The notes under the pieces are model-generated. The model was not told the origin of the DNA, did not search any database, and saw only the letters and a list, made by a program, of their open reading frames with translations. A program made the position numbers and the translations under genes. A stretch of 15,634 nucleotides of DNA from an uncultured Oscillospiraceae bacterium (GTDB lineage: Bacteria; Bacillota; Clostridia; Oscillospirales; Oscillospiraceae), in contig CAKTOK010000038.1 in assembly GCA_934589835.1 (NCBI GenBank), positions 1-15,634 on the forward strand. The letters run 5' to 3'. This document shows, in pieces, positions 7,937 through 14,333 of the stretch; position 1 is the first letter of the stretch; each line of letters begins with the position of its first letter.

Positions 7937-9316
7937 TTATTTCAACCGTTTTTTCCGGCCGAAGCCGTGCATCCGGTTCATATTGGGCATACCGCCCATC
8001 ATACCGCCCAGACCGCGGAACTTGCCCTTGGTCATGGCCTTTGTCATCTGCTGCAGCATCTCGAAGGACTTCAGCAGGCGGTTGACGTCCACCACCTCCA
8101 GACCGCAGCCGGCGGCGATGCGCTTTTTGCGGCTGGCGTTGAGGATCTGGGGATTCTCCCGCTCCCTGGGGGTCATACTGCGGATGATGGCCTTGTTGTG
8201 CGCCATCTGCTTCTCGTCGATCTGGCTGGGGTCAAAGCCCTTGGCCATGCCGCCGGGCAGCATATCCGCGATCTGGCTCAGGTCGCCCATATTTTGCAGC
8301 TGCTCCAGCTGATCCAGATAGTCGCTGAGGGTCAGCCGGTTCTTCCGCAGCTTCTCCTCCAGCTTCTTGGCCTGCTCCTCGTCGTACTGCTGCTCCGCCT
8401 TCTCGATGAACGTGAGCATATCGCCCATGCCCAGAATACGGGAGGCCATACGGTCGGGGTGGAACGGCTCGATCATGTCCAGCTTTTCGCCGGTACCCAC
8501 AAACTTGATGGGCTTCCCGGTGGCCGCCCGGATAGAGAGTGCCGCGCCGCCGCGGGCGTCGCCGTCCAGCTTGGTCAGCAGCACGCCGTCGATGCCCAGC
8601 GCCTCGTCAAACGCCTTGGCGGCGTTGACCGCGTCCTGACCGGTCATGGCGTCCACCACCAGCAGGATCTCGTTGGGCTTCACCGCGGCCTTGACGGCCT
8701 TCAGCTCGTCCATCAGCGCCTCGTCGATGTGGAGCCGTCCGGCGGTATCCAGAAACACTATGTCGTTGCCGTGGTCGGCCGCGTACTTGATGGCTTCCTT
8801 TGCGATGGTCACGGGGTCGATCTGCCCCATCTCGAACACAGGGATGTCCAGCTGCTTGCCCACCACCTGCAGCTGGGTGATGGCGGCGGGACGGTACACG
8901 TCGCAGGCGGCCAGCAGCGGGCGCTTGCCGTACTGCCGGCGCATCAGACCCGCCAGCTTGGCGCCGTTGGTGGTCTTACCGGCGCCCTGCAAGCCCACCA
9001 TCATCACAACGGTGGGGCCCTTGGACGCGGTGGTCAGACGGGCGTTGGTGCCGCCCATCAGCGCCGTCAGCTCCTGATTGACGATCTTGATGATCTGCTG
9101 GGCGGGGGTCAGGCTGTCCAGCACGTCCGCGCCCACGCACTTCTCGGTGACGGACGCCACAAAGTCCTTGACGACCTTGTAGCTGACGTCGGCCTCCAGC
9201 AGCGCCAGACGTACCTCGCGCATACCCTCCCGGACGTCCGCCTCGGTGAGACGGCCCTTGCCCCGGAGGCGCTTGAAGGTCGCATTCAGTTTTTCGCTCA
9301 GTCCCTCAAATGCCAT
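7937..9316 (-). CDS. ffh: Signal recognition particle protein Ffh (SRP54 GTPase)
   Basis: 459-residue GTPase that binds signal sequences and 4.5S/scRNA and delivers nascent membrane and secreted proteins to FtsY. The N domain (1-90) is followed by the G domain: P-loop G-L-Q-G-A-G-K-T-T (108-116), D-V-Y-R-P-A-A, DTAGRLHIDEALM, and TKLDGDARGGAALS. The linker G-T-G-E-K-L-D-M-I-E-P-F-H-P-D-R leads to the methionine-rich M domain (from about 330), which ends with G-G-M-M-G-G-M and K-K-R-L-K. The position after the P-loop is N-G-A-K where T-A-A-K is more usual, a minor change. Start ATG 9316 lies three bases after the ylxM stop, with GGAG inside the ylxM end. No SRP RNA gene was recognised in the window. 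Confidence 0.98.
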   Translation of the reverse strand: MAFEGLSEKLNATFKRLRGKGRLTEADVREGMREVRLALLEADVSYKVVKDFVASVTEKCVGADVLDSLTPAQQIIKIVNQELTALMGGTNARLTTASKGPTVVMMVGLQGAGKTTNGAKLAGLMRRQYGKRPLLAACDVYRPAAITQLQVVGKQLDIPVFEMGQIDPVTIAKEAIKYAADHGNDIVFLDTAGRLHIDEALMDELKAVKAAVKPNEILLVVDAMTGQDAVNAAKAFDEALGIDGVLLTKLDGDARGGAALSIRAATGKPIKFVGTGEKLDMIEPFHPDRMASRILGMGDMLTFIEKAEQQYDEEQAKKLEEKLRKNRLTLSDYLDQLEQLQNMGDLSQIADMLPGGMAKGFDPSQIDEKQMAHNKAIIRSMTPRERENPQILNASRKKRIAAGCGLEVVDVNRLLKSFEMLQQMTKAMTKGKFRGLGGMMGGMPNMNRMHGFGRKKRLK

Positions 9317-9319
9317 GGA

Positions 9320-9685
9320 TTACTCCTTCAATACGCCGGCCCCGGCGATGATGCTGTCAGCCAGCTCCTCCAGCCGGTGGTTTTCATACTGCCGGTAGTT
9401 GATGGTCTTGATCTCGTTGGCGGCAGCCACAATGGTGTCCACGCTGCTCTGCATCCGCATAAAGCGCTTGAGCAGGCCGGTCTTGTCCTCCAGCTCGTTC
9501 ATGGCGGCCTCGGCGCGGACGATCACGTCCCGCACGCCCTGCCGGGAGATGCCGCAGTTCTCGGCGATCTCCGCCAGCGACAGGTCCTCGTTGTAGTAGA
9601 GGTCAAACAGCTCGCGCTGCCGCTCGGTGAGGATGTCACCGTAAAAATCGAACAGCATGGTCATGCGGTAGGTCTGGTTTTTCAC
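9320..9685 (-). CDS. ylxM: YlxM/p13-like DNA-binding protein of the SRP operon
   Basis: 121-residue helix-turn-helix protein of the YlxM (UPF0122) family, which usually precedes ffh and is proposed to help or regulate the SRP pathway. The sigma-region-4-like helix-turn-helix is D-L-S-L-A-E-I-A-E-N-C-G-I-S-R-Q-G-V-R-D (34-53), preceded by the family's L-F-D-F-Y-G-D-I-L-T-E-R-Q-R-E-L-F-D-L-Y-Y. GTG at 9685 is chosen because GAAGGAGGGA lies just before it and the family begins in this region; the frame stays open a further 36 codons to 9793, but that would run through the promoter and leader. It heads the ylxM-ffh-rpsP-khpA operon. Confidence 0.93.
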   Translation of the reverse strand: MKNQTYRMTMLFDFYGDILTERQRELFDLYYNEDLSLAEIAENCGISRQGVRDVIVRAEAAMNELEDKTGLLKRFMRMQSSVDTIVAAANEIKTINYRQYENHRLEELADSIIAGAGVLKE

Positions 9686-9700
9686 GGGGATCCCTCCTTC

Positions 9701-9722
9701 TGTAAAGTTATAGCACTTTACA
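9701..9722. promoter_or_regulatory. Inverted repeat in the ylxM leader
   Basis: TGTAAAG at 9701-9707 and its exact complement CTTTACA at 9716-9722, separated by eight bases. It lies between the -10 box (9732-9737) and the ribosome site, close to the predicted transcription start. It could be a protein operator or an RNA hairpin. Confidence 0.5.
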
Positions 9723-9731
9723 ACAGTGAAT

Positions 9732-9760
9732 ATCTTACACGAAACCGGCGCAAAAGTCAA
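9732..9760 (-). promoter_or_regulatory. Promoter of the ylxM-ffh-rpsP-khpA operon
   Basis: On the minus strand TTGACT (9760-9755), a 17-base spacer and TAAGAT (9737-9732). Good -35, moderate -10, ideal spacing, about 45 bases upstream of the GTG start. Confidence 0.75.
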
Positions 9761-9957
9761 GGCGAAATATGGCGGCGGCTGAAAATATTTCAAAGAAATC
9801 AGGGTGCCTCACGCCGCCCGTCGCTTTTTCCCTGTGCTTCCGCATTTTACCGCCGTCTCAGGCAAAAGCATCCACCCGCCAGGCGGGTGGTTTTTCTTAT
9901 GCGGGCAAAGCCCTCTATGTCTCCCGCGCACACGTCTAACGCGTGGTTTTGATATAG
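9761..9957. other. Gene-free structured interval between ylxM and relQ
   Basis: No credible coding sequence is seen; the frames that stay open here are Arg/Pro-rich and have no ribosome site. It holds three small stem-loops in a row. The first is CCACCCGCC/GGCGGGTGG at 9872-9890, followed by TTTTT. The second is GGGC-AAA-GCCC at 9903-9913. The third is at 9929-9945 with one mismatch, followed by TTTT after one G. The first has the form of a + strand terminator, but no + strand gene precedes it. The stretch could be a small RNA 3' end or the remnant of a non-autonomous IS200/IS605-type element. Confidence 0.4.
9872..9895 (+). terminator. Orphan + strand terminator-like hairpin
   Basis: CCACCCGCC at 9872-9880 and GGCGGGTGG at 9882-9890 can form an eight-pair stem with a three-base loop, followed by TTTTT at 9891-9895. 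Both flanking genes are on the other strand, so what it would terminate is unknown. Confidence 0.5.
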
Positions 9958-9993
9958 AAAAAAGCATACACCGCGGTGCGGTGTACGCTTTTT
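9958..9993 (-). terminator. Terminator of relQ
   Basis: On the minus strand a 14-bp stem (9991-9978 pairing with 9974-9961, one G-U pair) with a three-base loop and a six-base T tail (9963-9958). It starts within six bases of the relQ stop. A T run also lies on the + side, so it may work both ways. Confidence 0.85.
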
Positions 9994-9996
9994 GCG

Positions 9997-10683
9997 TCAG
10001 GCGTGATAGCGGGGCTCCTTCCCCTGATAGATGTCCTGCATCTCCTGATCGATCTCGCTGATGGCATCGGAGCACAGGCGCAGGCGGGCGGCGTCCTCCT
10101 CGGTGAACTGGCGATCCGACTTGTAGCGCAGCTCGTGCTCCAGACTGGCCCACATATCCATGGCGATGGTACGCAGCTGGATCTCCACCGGCAGGACCAT
10201 GGTCCCCTCGGAGATGACGATGGGCACGTTCACCACCAGATGGAGGCTGCGGTAGCCGGAGGGCTTAGGCTCCTTGATGTAGTCCACCTCGCGGATGACC
10301 TGAAATGACTCGAACCGCGTCAGCAGCGAGCGCAGGTAATAGATGTCGTCCATGTAGTTGCAGATGACGCGGATACCGGCCAGATCCTGTATGTGGGCGT
10401 AGATATTGTCGATGGTCACCTCGTAGCCCCGGCGCTTCAGCTTGTCAACGATGCTGTCCAGCGACTTGATGCGGTACTCGATATGGTGGATGGGCGAGTG
10501 ATCGTACATACGGGCAAACTCCTCGTCCAGGATCTCCATCTGCGTAACGGCCACCTTCAGCGCGCTGCGGTACAGATGGGTCACGCGGACCATACCGGCG
10601 GCCAGCGCCTGCTGCTCCGGCGGCAGATTCCCCGCCGTTGAAATGTCCCGCAGGCGGATACTGCCGCTCTTTTCGATCATCAT
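9997..10683 (-). CDS. relQ: Small alarmone synthetase, RelQ/YjbM-type GTP pyrophosphokinase
   Basis: 228-residue single-domain (p)ppGpp synthetase, transferring pyrophosphate from ATP to GTP or GDP. No HD hydrolase, TGS or ACT domain is present, so it is a small alarmone synthetase rather than Rel. Synthetase motifs: R-I-K-S-L-D-S-I-V-D-K-L (71-82), Q-D-L-A-G-I-R-V with the likely metal-binding D100, K-E-P-K-P-S-G-Y-R-S-L-H (137-148), E-I-Q-L-R-T (167-172), and W-A-S-L-E-H-E-L-R-Y-K (178-188, E182 likely catalytic). Length and C-terminal helix fit the tetrameric RelQ class better than RelP. ATG at 10683 is chosen because the ribosome site GGAGG (10697-10693) is nine bases away; the ATG at 10689 would leave only three. 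Single-gene unit with its own promoter and terminator. Confidence 0.93.
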   Translation of the reverse strand: MMIEKSGSIRLRDISTAGNLPPEQQALAAGMVRVTHLYRSALKVAVTQMEILDEEFARMYDHSPIHHIEYRIKSLDSIVDKLKRRGYEVTIDNIYAHIQDLAGIRVICNYMDDIYYLRSLLTRFESFQVIREVDYIKEPKPSGYRSLHLVVNVPIVISEGTMVLPVEIQLRTIAMDMWASLEHELRYKSDRQFTEEDAARLRLCSDAISEIDQEMQDIYQGKEPRYHA

Positions 10684-10767
10684 GGGCATTGCCCTCCTTC
10701 TTTCCTCTTGCCGTCATATTACCAAAGAAGTATGTCCTGCGTATGAACAAACCCGCTTCTTTTTTCC

Positions 10768-10797
10768 ATTATATACGACAAATGCGGGAAAATGCAA
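10768..10797 (-). promoter_or_regulatory. Promoter of relQ
   Basis: On the minus strand TTGCAT (10797-10792), an 18-base spacer and a perfect TATAAT (10773-10768). The leader to the start codon is about 78 bases, with no obvious strong hairpin. Confidence 0.75.
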
Positions 10798-10831
10798 GAG
10801 AGCGGTTGTATAAATTGCCCGAAATGCACAA

Positions 10832-10866
10832 AGGAGCACCGGCAGCTGCCGGTGCTTCCCTTTTTT
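10832..10866. terminator. Palindromic terminator-like hairpin after the glycosyltransferase
   Basis: A perfect 22-base palindrome at 10835-10856 (AGCACCGGCAG and its mirror). On the + strand it is followed by CCC and six T; on the minus strand, where the gene ends at 10868, only CCTTTGTG follows. It probably ends the TetR-CrtO-like-glycosyltransferase operon, though its U tail is better in the opposite direction, where it could block antisense transcription. Confidence 0.6.
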
Positions 10867-10867
10867 C

Positions 10868-11995
10868 CTATCGTGCGGCGAGCGTTTTGCCGCAGCGCTC
10901 CAGCACAGCCTCCGCGATACGCGCAGCGGCCTGCCCGTCAAAGTCACGGCGCTGGGCCTCCGCCAGTGCGCGGCGGCGGTCGTCGTCCGCCAGCAGGGAC
11001 AGGGTGTGGGCCGCGATGTCCGCCGTGTCGCAGGGCTCGGCCCATCCATGAGCCGCAAAAAATGCCTGATTCCGCGTCTCGCAGCCGCCCACCAGATCGG
11101 CCAGCAGCATGGGAACGCCCTTGCTGGCGGCCTCGGTGATGCTGATGCCGCCGGGCTTGGACACCAGCAGGTCGGCGCTGTCCATATACTGGGCCACGCG
11201 GGAGGTGAAGCCCACCGCCTGCACCCGCAGCAGCGAACGCATTTGCAGGGCATAGAGCATCTGGCGGTTGCTGCCGCACAGGACGGTGGCGTAGTCGCCC
11301 TCCGGCAGCAGCTCGTTCAGCTGGCGGGCCAGCTCCGTCATGGGGCCGCAGCCGATGCTGCCGCTCATGAGCAGGACGTGCCTCCCCTCTGCCGGCAGCG
11401 ACAGCTCCCGGCGGGCGGCACTGCGGTCTGCCGGCGCGGTGAATGCCTGCCGCACGGGGATACCGGCGGGCAGCAGCGTCTCCGCCGCCATGCCGCAGCG
11501 GATAAAGTCCGGCGCCAGCTCCTCGTGGGGGATCACGCAGATGTCCGGCGTGCAGCTGCCCACTGTGGGCGAGCAGGTATAGTCCGTGGCCACGAAGCAG
11601 AAGGGCATGTCCGCGCCGCCGCTGCGGCGCAGCGCCGTCACCATCAGCGCAGGGATCACGTGGACGCACACCACGGCGTCAGGGCGCTCCGCCTGCAGAT
11701 AGCGGAACAGGCGGCGGGCTCCCCGCTCCAGATAGCGTTCCACGGGGTTGTTTTTCGGCACGGCGCGGCCGTCCTCCTCCTCAGCCGTCATATAGCCCGC
11801 CTTGTAAAGGTGTGGATGGTGGCGGTACAGCCGCGTGTGCCAGCGGGATACGAATTTGGAGGCTTTCTGGGAGATGAAGGACAGGCCGTCCAGCACGCGG
11901 CAGTCCGCGCCGAGACGCTGGAACGATTCGGTCAGCGCGGCGGCCACTGCGTTGTGTCCGCCGCCGGTGTTACAGGTCAGGATCAGAATGTTCAT
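10868..11995 (-). CDS. GT28 / MGDG-synthase-family glycosyltransferase (UgtP-like)
   Basis: 375-residue glycosyltransferase of the MGDG synthase/UgtP type, which adds sugar from a nucleotide donor to diacylglycerol or another lipid at the membrane. The N-terminal Rossmann part opens M-N-I-L-I-L-T-C-N-T-G-G-G-H-N, with the acceptor-side GGGHN at 11-15. Mid-protein are F-C-F-V-A-T-D-Y-T (132-140) and A-G-I-P-V-R (177-182). The donor half has L-M-S-G-S-I-G-C-G (209-217), V-L-C-G-S-N (238-243) and SKPGGISITEAASKGVP (279-295). The ATG at 11995 follows AAAGGGAACC, fits the family start and overlaps the end of the preceding gene by 26 bases. The acceptor lipid cannot be told from sequence. The adjacent CrtO-like acyltransferase suggests the sugar may then be acylated. 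Confidence 0.88.
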   Translation of the reverse strand: MNILILTCNTGGGHNAVAAALTESFQRLGADCRVLDGLSFISQKASKFVSRWHTRLYRHHPHLYKAGYMTAEEEDGRAVPKNNPVERYLERGARRLFRYLQAERPDAVVCVHVIPALMVTALRRSGGADMPFCFVATDYTCSPTVGSCTPDICVIPHEELAPDFIRCGMAAETLLPAGIPVRQAFTAPADRSAARRELSLPAEGRHVLLMSGSIGCGPMTELARQLNELLPEGDYATVLCGSNRQMLYALQMRSLLRVQAVGFTSRVAQYMDSADLLVSKPGGISITEAASKGVPMLLADLVGGCETRNQAFFAAHGWAEPCDTADIAAHTLSLLADDDRRRALAEAQRRDFDGQAAARIAEAVLERCGKTLAAR

Positions 11996-12479
11996 GGTTC
12001 CCTTTCCGCTGCTCCCGTCGTTGCAGCAAGGCGTGCAGCCGCATGAGCCGCGGCCTGTTGTAGCGTTGAATGAGGATAAAGGGCAGGTTTCCCAGCAGGA
12101 GCCACACCAGCCAGGCAAGGATGCCGCCCCAGCCGGGCCACAGCGCCAGGCAGGCCAGCCCCAGCAGCGCCGAGGCGGTGTGGACCGCCTCGGCCACACA
12201 GGTCTCCTGCACCAGCAGCAGCGCCTGTGCCGCGTCTACGGCGGCGGGGTCTACCTGTTTTTTCACCATATCCGGCAGGAACCGGCTCATGTCCGGCACC
12301 AGCGTTTTCCAGCGGTCTACTCCGATGCGCGTATAGACTCTCCCCTGCTTTTCCCATTTCAGGCACCGGTAGGGAAAGCGGCCGCCGTCAAACCAGCGGC
12401 GGGGCAGCGCCTGTCCCAGCGGGTGGGCCAGCAGCGCCAGTATGCCCAGATAGAGCACGCATCTCCAGAAGCCACTCAT
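11970..12479 (-). CDS. CrtO-like acyltransferase family membrane protein
   Basis: 169-residue membrane protein that resembles the glycosyl-4,4'-diaponeurosporenoate acyltransferase (CrtO) family, which in staphylococci acylates the sugar of staphyloxanthin. Visible: an N-terminal membrane span (5-25), the family-like Y-T-R-I-G-V-D-R-W-K-T-L-V-P-D-M (49-64), a central Q-E-T-C-V-A-E-A-V-H (91-100) whose E92, E97 and H100 may be functional, one or two membrane spans (102-137), and I-Q-R-Y-N-R-P-R-L (137-145). Its ATG overlaps the TetR stop as ATGA, and GGGGAGGAG lies just upstream. It overlaps the glycosyltransferase by 26 bases, so all three are translationally linked. No carotenoid genes are nearby, so the substrate is probably another glycolipid. 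Family assignment is by memory of motifs and is moderately sure. Confidence 0.72.
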   Translation of the reverse strand: MSGFWRCVLYLGILALLAHPLGQALPRRWFDGGRFPYRCLKWEKQGRVYTRIGVDRWKTLVPDMSRFLPDMVKKQVDPAAVDAAQALLLVQETCVAEAVHTASALLGLACLALWPGWGGILAWLVWLLLGNLPFILIQRYNRPRLMRLHALLQRREQRKGNHEHSDPDL

Positions 12480-13045
12480 GCGCTCCTCCCCGTCTCGCAG
12501 CTGCGCTCCAGCATCCGGCGCAGCGTGCCCTCCAGCAGATAGCCGGTGCGGTCCACAAGCTGCTGGGCGTCGTCCTTCATACCAAAGCGGAGCCAGCGGG
12601 AGATCATGCCCAGCAGCGACGTGGTAAAATACAGCGTCACCGCGCGCAGATCCTCCTCCGGCACCGGCATACCGGCGGCGGTGCGCCGGACCAACGACTC
12701 GGTGCAGGCGTAGACCACCTCGTAGATATGGTCCTCCAGCAGCTCCCGCTGGTCGGAGCGGAACAGGTGGTACACCGTGCGGCGGTGGTCACGGAGGAAG
12801 GCCGCGGCCTGCCGCGCGATCTCCGTCCAGTTTCGGTCGGACAGGCCGGCAGCAATGAGCTTCTGCGCCTCTGTCTCCATCAGCTCGCGGATCAGCGCAT
12901 AGACGTCGCAATAGTAATAGTAGAATGTGTTGCGGTTGATGCCGCAGTGGTCGGCGATATCCACAACGGAGATCCTGTCCAGCGGACGCTGCTCCAGCAG
13001 CTCCAGGAAGCCGTCCACAATGCGTTTTTTGGTGGTCTGTGCCAT
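12476..13045 (-). CDS. TetR-family transcriptional regulator
   Basis: 189 residues. The N-terminal TetR DNA-binding domain contains R-I-S-V-V-D-I-A-D-H-C-G-I-N-R-N-T-F-Y-Y-Y (24-44), with the helix-turn-helix at about 26-45. The C-terminal part (H-L-F-R-S-D-Q-R-E-L-L-E-D-H-I-Y, then L-L-G-M-I-S-R-W-L-R-F-G-M) resembles the DhaS-type ligand domain. ATG at 13045 follows GGAGG with a five-base spacer. It is the first gene of a three-gene operon with a CrtO-like protein and a glycosyltransferase, and a palindrome overlaps its own -10 box, so autoregulation of the whole unit is likely. The ligand is unknown; a lipid or membrane stress signal would fit the operon. Confidence 0.9.
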   Translation of the reverse strand: MAQTTKKRIVDGFLELLEQRPLDRISVVDIADHCGINRNTFYYYYCDVYALIRELMETEAQKLIAAGLSDRNWTEIARQAAAFLRDHRRTVYHLFRSDQRELLEDHIYEVVYACTESLVRRTAAGMPVPEEDLRAVTLYFTTSLLGMISRWLRFGMKDDAQQLVDRTGYLLEGTLRRMLERSCETGRSA

Positions 13046-13062
13046 ACTGCCCTCCGAATTTG

Positions 13063-13076
13063 TGCCTTCGCAGGCA
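13063..13076 (-). promoter_or_regulatory. Small hairpin in the TetR leader
   Basis: TGCCT and AGGCA around a four-base loop, between the predicted transcription start and the GGAGG ribosome site at 13051-13055. The stem is short, so any role in translation is only possible. Confidence 0.3.
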
Positions 13077-13089
13077 AAATCGTGTCCTT

Positions 13090-13125
13090 ACAGGAAACTT
13101 TACCTGTTTTCGGCAGATTTTGCAA
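13090..13125 (-). promoter_or_regulatory. Promoter and candidate operator of the TetR operon
   Basis: On the minus strand TTGCAA (13125-13120), a 17-base spacer and TAAAGT (13102-13097). An 18-base near-palindrome at 13090-13107 (ACAGG arms on both sides, 14 of 18 positions symmetric) covers the -10 box. That is the typical layout of a self-repressing TetR operator. Confidence 0.6.
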
Positions 13126-13153
13126 TCCGTCCGGCTTGGGCAAAAATCACGTA

Positions 13154-13172
13154 CTGCCCAAATTTCAGGCAG
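13154..13172 (-). terminator. Weak terminator-like hairpin after pfoR
   Basis: On the minus strand CTGCC and GGCAG pair around a nine-base loop soon after the pfoR stop. The T run comes only seven bases later, so the signal is poor. Confidence 0.3.
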
Positions 13173-13183
13173 CCGCCGGTCAA

Positions 13184-14290
13184 TCACAGATCCAGCTTCA
13201 GGTCACCGTCCTTGATCCAGCCCCATTTCCGCAGGGGTACGGCGATGAGCCACGTCAGCACGGCCGGCAGCACAAAGGAGATCAGCCCCAGTCCCAGCCA
13301 GTCCATGCCGGTGATGGCAGCCTTCGTACCGGCGGCTATGTCGTTGACCCAGCCGGTGTAGACGCCGATCTGGCCCACCAGACCGCAGGTGCCCATGCCG
13401 CTGGATATGGCAGGGCCGTTCATCTCCAGCCGGAACAGGCAGGTGGCCAGCGGGCCGGTGATGGCGGAGGCCAGCGTGGGCGGGAGCCAGATCCGCGGAT
13501 TGCGGACGATGTTGCCCATCTGGAGCATACTGGTGCCCAGTCCCTGGGCGGCCAGACCGCCCCAGCGGTTTTCCGGAAAGCTCATGACGGCGAAGCCCAC
13601 CATTTGGGCGCAGCAGCCCGCCACGGCGGCGCCGCCGGCCAGCCCCGTCAGTCCCAGCGCAAAGCAGATGGCGGCGGAGGAGATAGGCAGTGTCAGGGCG
13701 ATGCCGATGATGACGGATACCAGAATGCCCATGAAGAAGGGCTGCAGCTCCGTGGCCCACATGATGGCCGCGCCCACGGCGGCGGCCGCGCTGCCCACCG
13801 GTGCGGCGATCAGCGCCGAGAGACCGACGCCGGCCAGCACCGTGACGATGGGCGTTACCAGAATATCGATCTTTGTCTCCTTGCTGACGGCCTTGCCCAC
13901 CTCGGCAGCGAACAGCGCCACGAACAGCACAGCCAGCGGGCCGCCTGCGCCGCCCATATAGTTGGCGGCGAAGCCCACGGGGATCAGGGAGAACAGCACC
14001 AGCGGCGGGGCGTTCAGCGCCCGGGCGATGGCCACGGCCATGCCGGGGCCCACCATGGCCGAGCACAGCCCGCCGATGGTGTAGTTCACCGCACCGTCGC
14101 CCTTGCCCAGCGTAACGATGACGGCGTTGAGAAAGCCGATGTGCAGCTGCTGGCCCAGTGTGTTGAGGATGGTGCCCACCAGCAGCGTGCAGAACAGGCC
14201 CTGCGCCATAGCGCCCATGGCGTCGATAAAGTAACGCTTTGCAGAGAAAACAATGTCCTTGCGGCGCAGAAACGCCCGTACCTTTTCCAT
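13184..14290 (-). CDS. PfoR/EIIC-type membrane protein (PTS_EIIC_2 family)
   Basis: 368-residue, very hydrophobic protein with about nine or ten likely membrane spans. It matches the PTS transporter EIIC-like family that includes Clostridium perfringens PfoR. Conserved features: the N-terminal A-K-R-Y-F-I-D-A-M-G-A-M-A-Q-G-L-F, G-Q-Q-L-H-I-G-F, N-Y-M-G-G-A-G-G-P-L-A, S-S-A-A-I-C-F-A-L-G-L-T-G-L-A-G-G, then P-A-I-S-S-G-M-G-T-C-G-L-V-G-Q. No IIA or IIB component lies in the window, so it may transport an unknown substrate or act as a regulator. ATG at 14290 is chosen over 14308 because GAGG lies nine bases upstream of it. It follows the C26 hydrolase gene by 42 bases, so they are likely co-transcribed. 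The final tail is basic/acidic (K-D-G-D-L-K-L-D-L). Confidence 0.85.
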   Translation of the reverse strand: MEKVRAFLRRKDIVFSAKRYFIDAMGAMAQGLFCTLLVGTILNTLGQQLHIGFLNAVIVTLGKGDGAVNYTIGGLCSAMVGPGMAVAIARALNAPPLVLFSLIPVGFAANYMGGAGGPLAVLFVALFAAEVGKAVSKETKIDILVTPIVTVLAGVGLSALIAAPVGSAAAAVGAAIMWATELQPFFMGILVSVIIGIALTLPISSAAICFALGLTGLAGGAAVAGCCAQMVGFAVMSFPENRWGGLAAQGLGTSMLQMGNIVRNPRIWLPPTLASAITGPLATCLFRLEMNGPAISSGMGTCGLVGQIGVYTGWVNDIAAGTKAAITGMDWLGLGLISFVLPAVLTWLIAVPLRKWGWIKDGDLKLDL

Positions 14291-14317
14291 ATTGCTCCAC
14301 CTCATCATGTGACAGTT

Positions 14318-14333
14318 GCCCGCTGGTGCGGGC
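14318..14333. other. GC-rich hairpin between the C26 hydrolase gene and pfoR
   Basis: Perfect 6-bp stem GCCCGC/GCGGGC with a four-base loop, directly after the hydrolase stop on the minus strand. No T run follows in that direction, so it is not a standard terminator; it may shape mRNA stability or partial attenuation before pfoR. Confidence 0.35.

Noticed and set aside
9686..9793. N-terminal extension of YlxM by 36 residues
   Set aside because: The extension would cover the promoter and leader; the GTG at 9685 has a good ribosome site and matches the family start.
7889..9952. A 687-codon + strand open frame across ffh and ylxM
   Set aside because: Antisense to ffh and ylxM, with a composition of His/Leu/Gly typical of a shadow frame.
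11996..12199. N-terminal extension of the glycosyltransferase by 68 residues
   Set aside because: The extension is Cys/Trp/Arg-rich, lies within the CrtO-like gene in another frame, and the family starts with M-N-I-L-I-L just before GGGHN.
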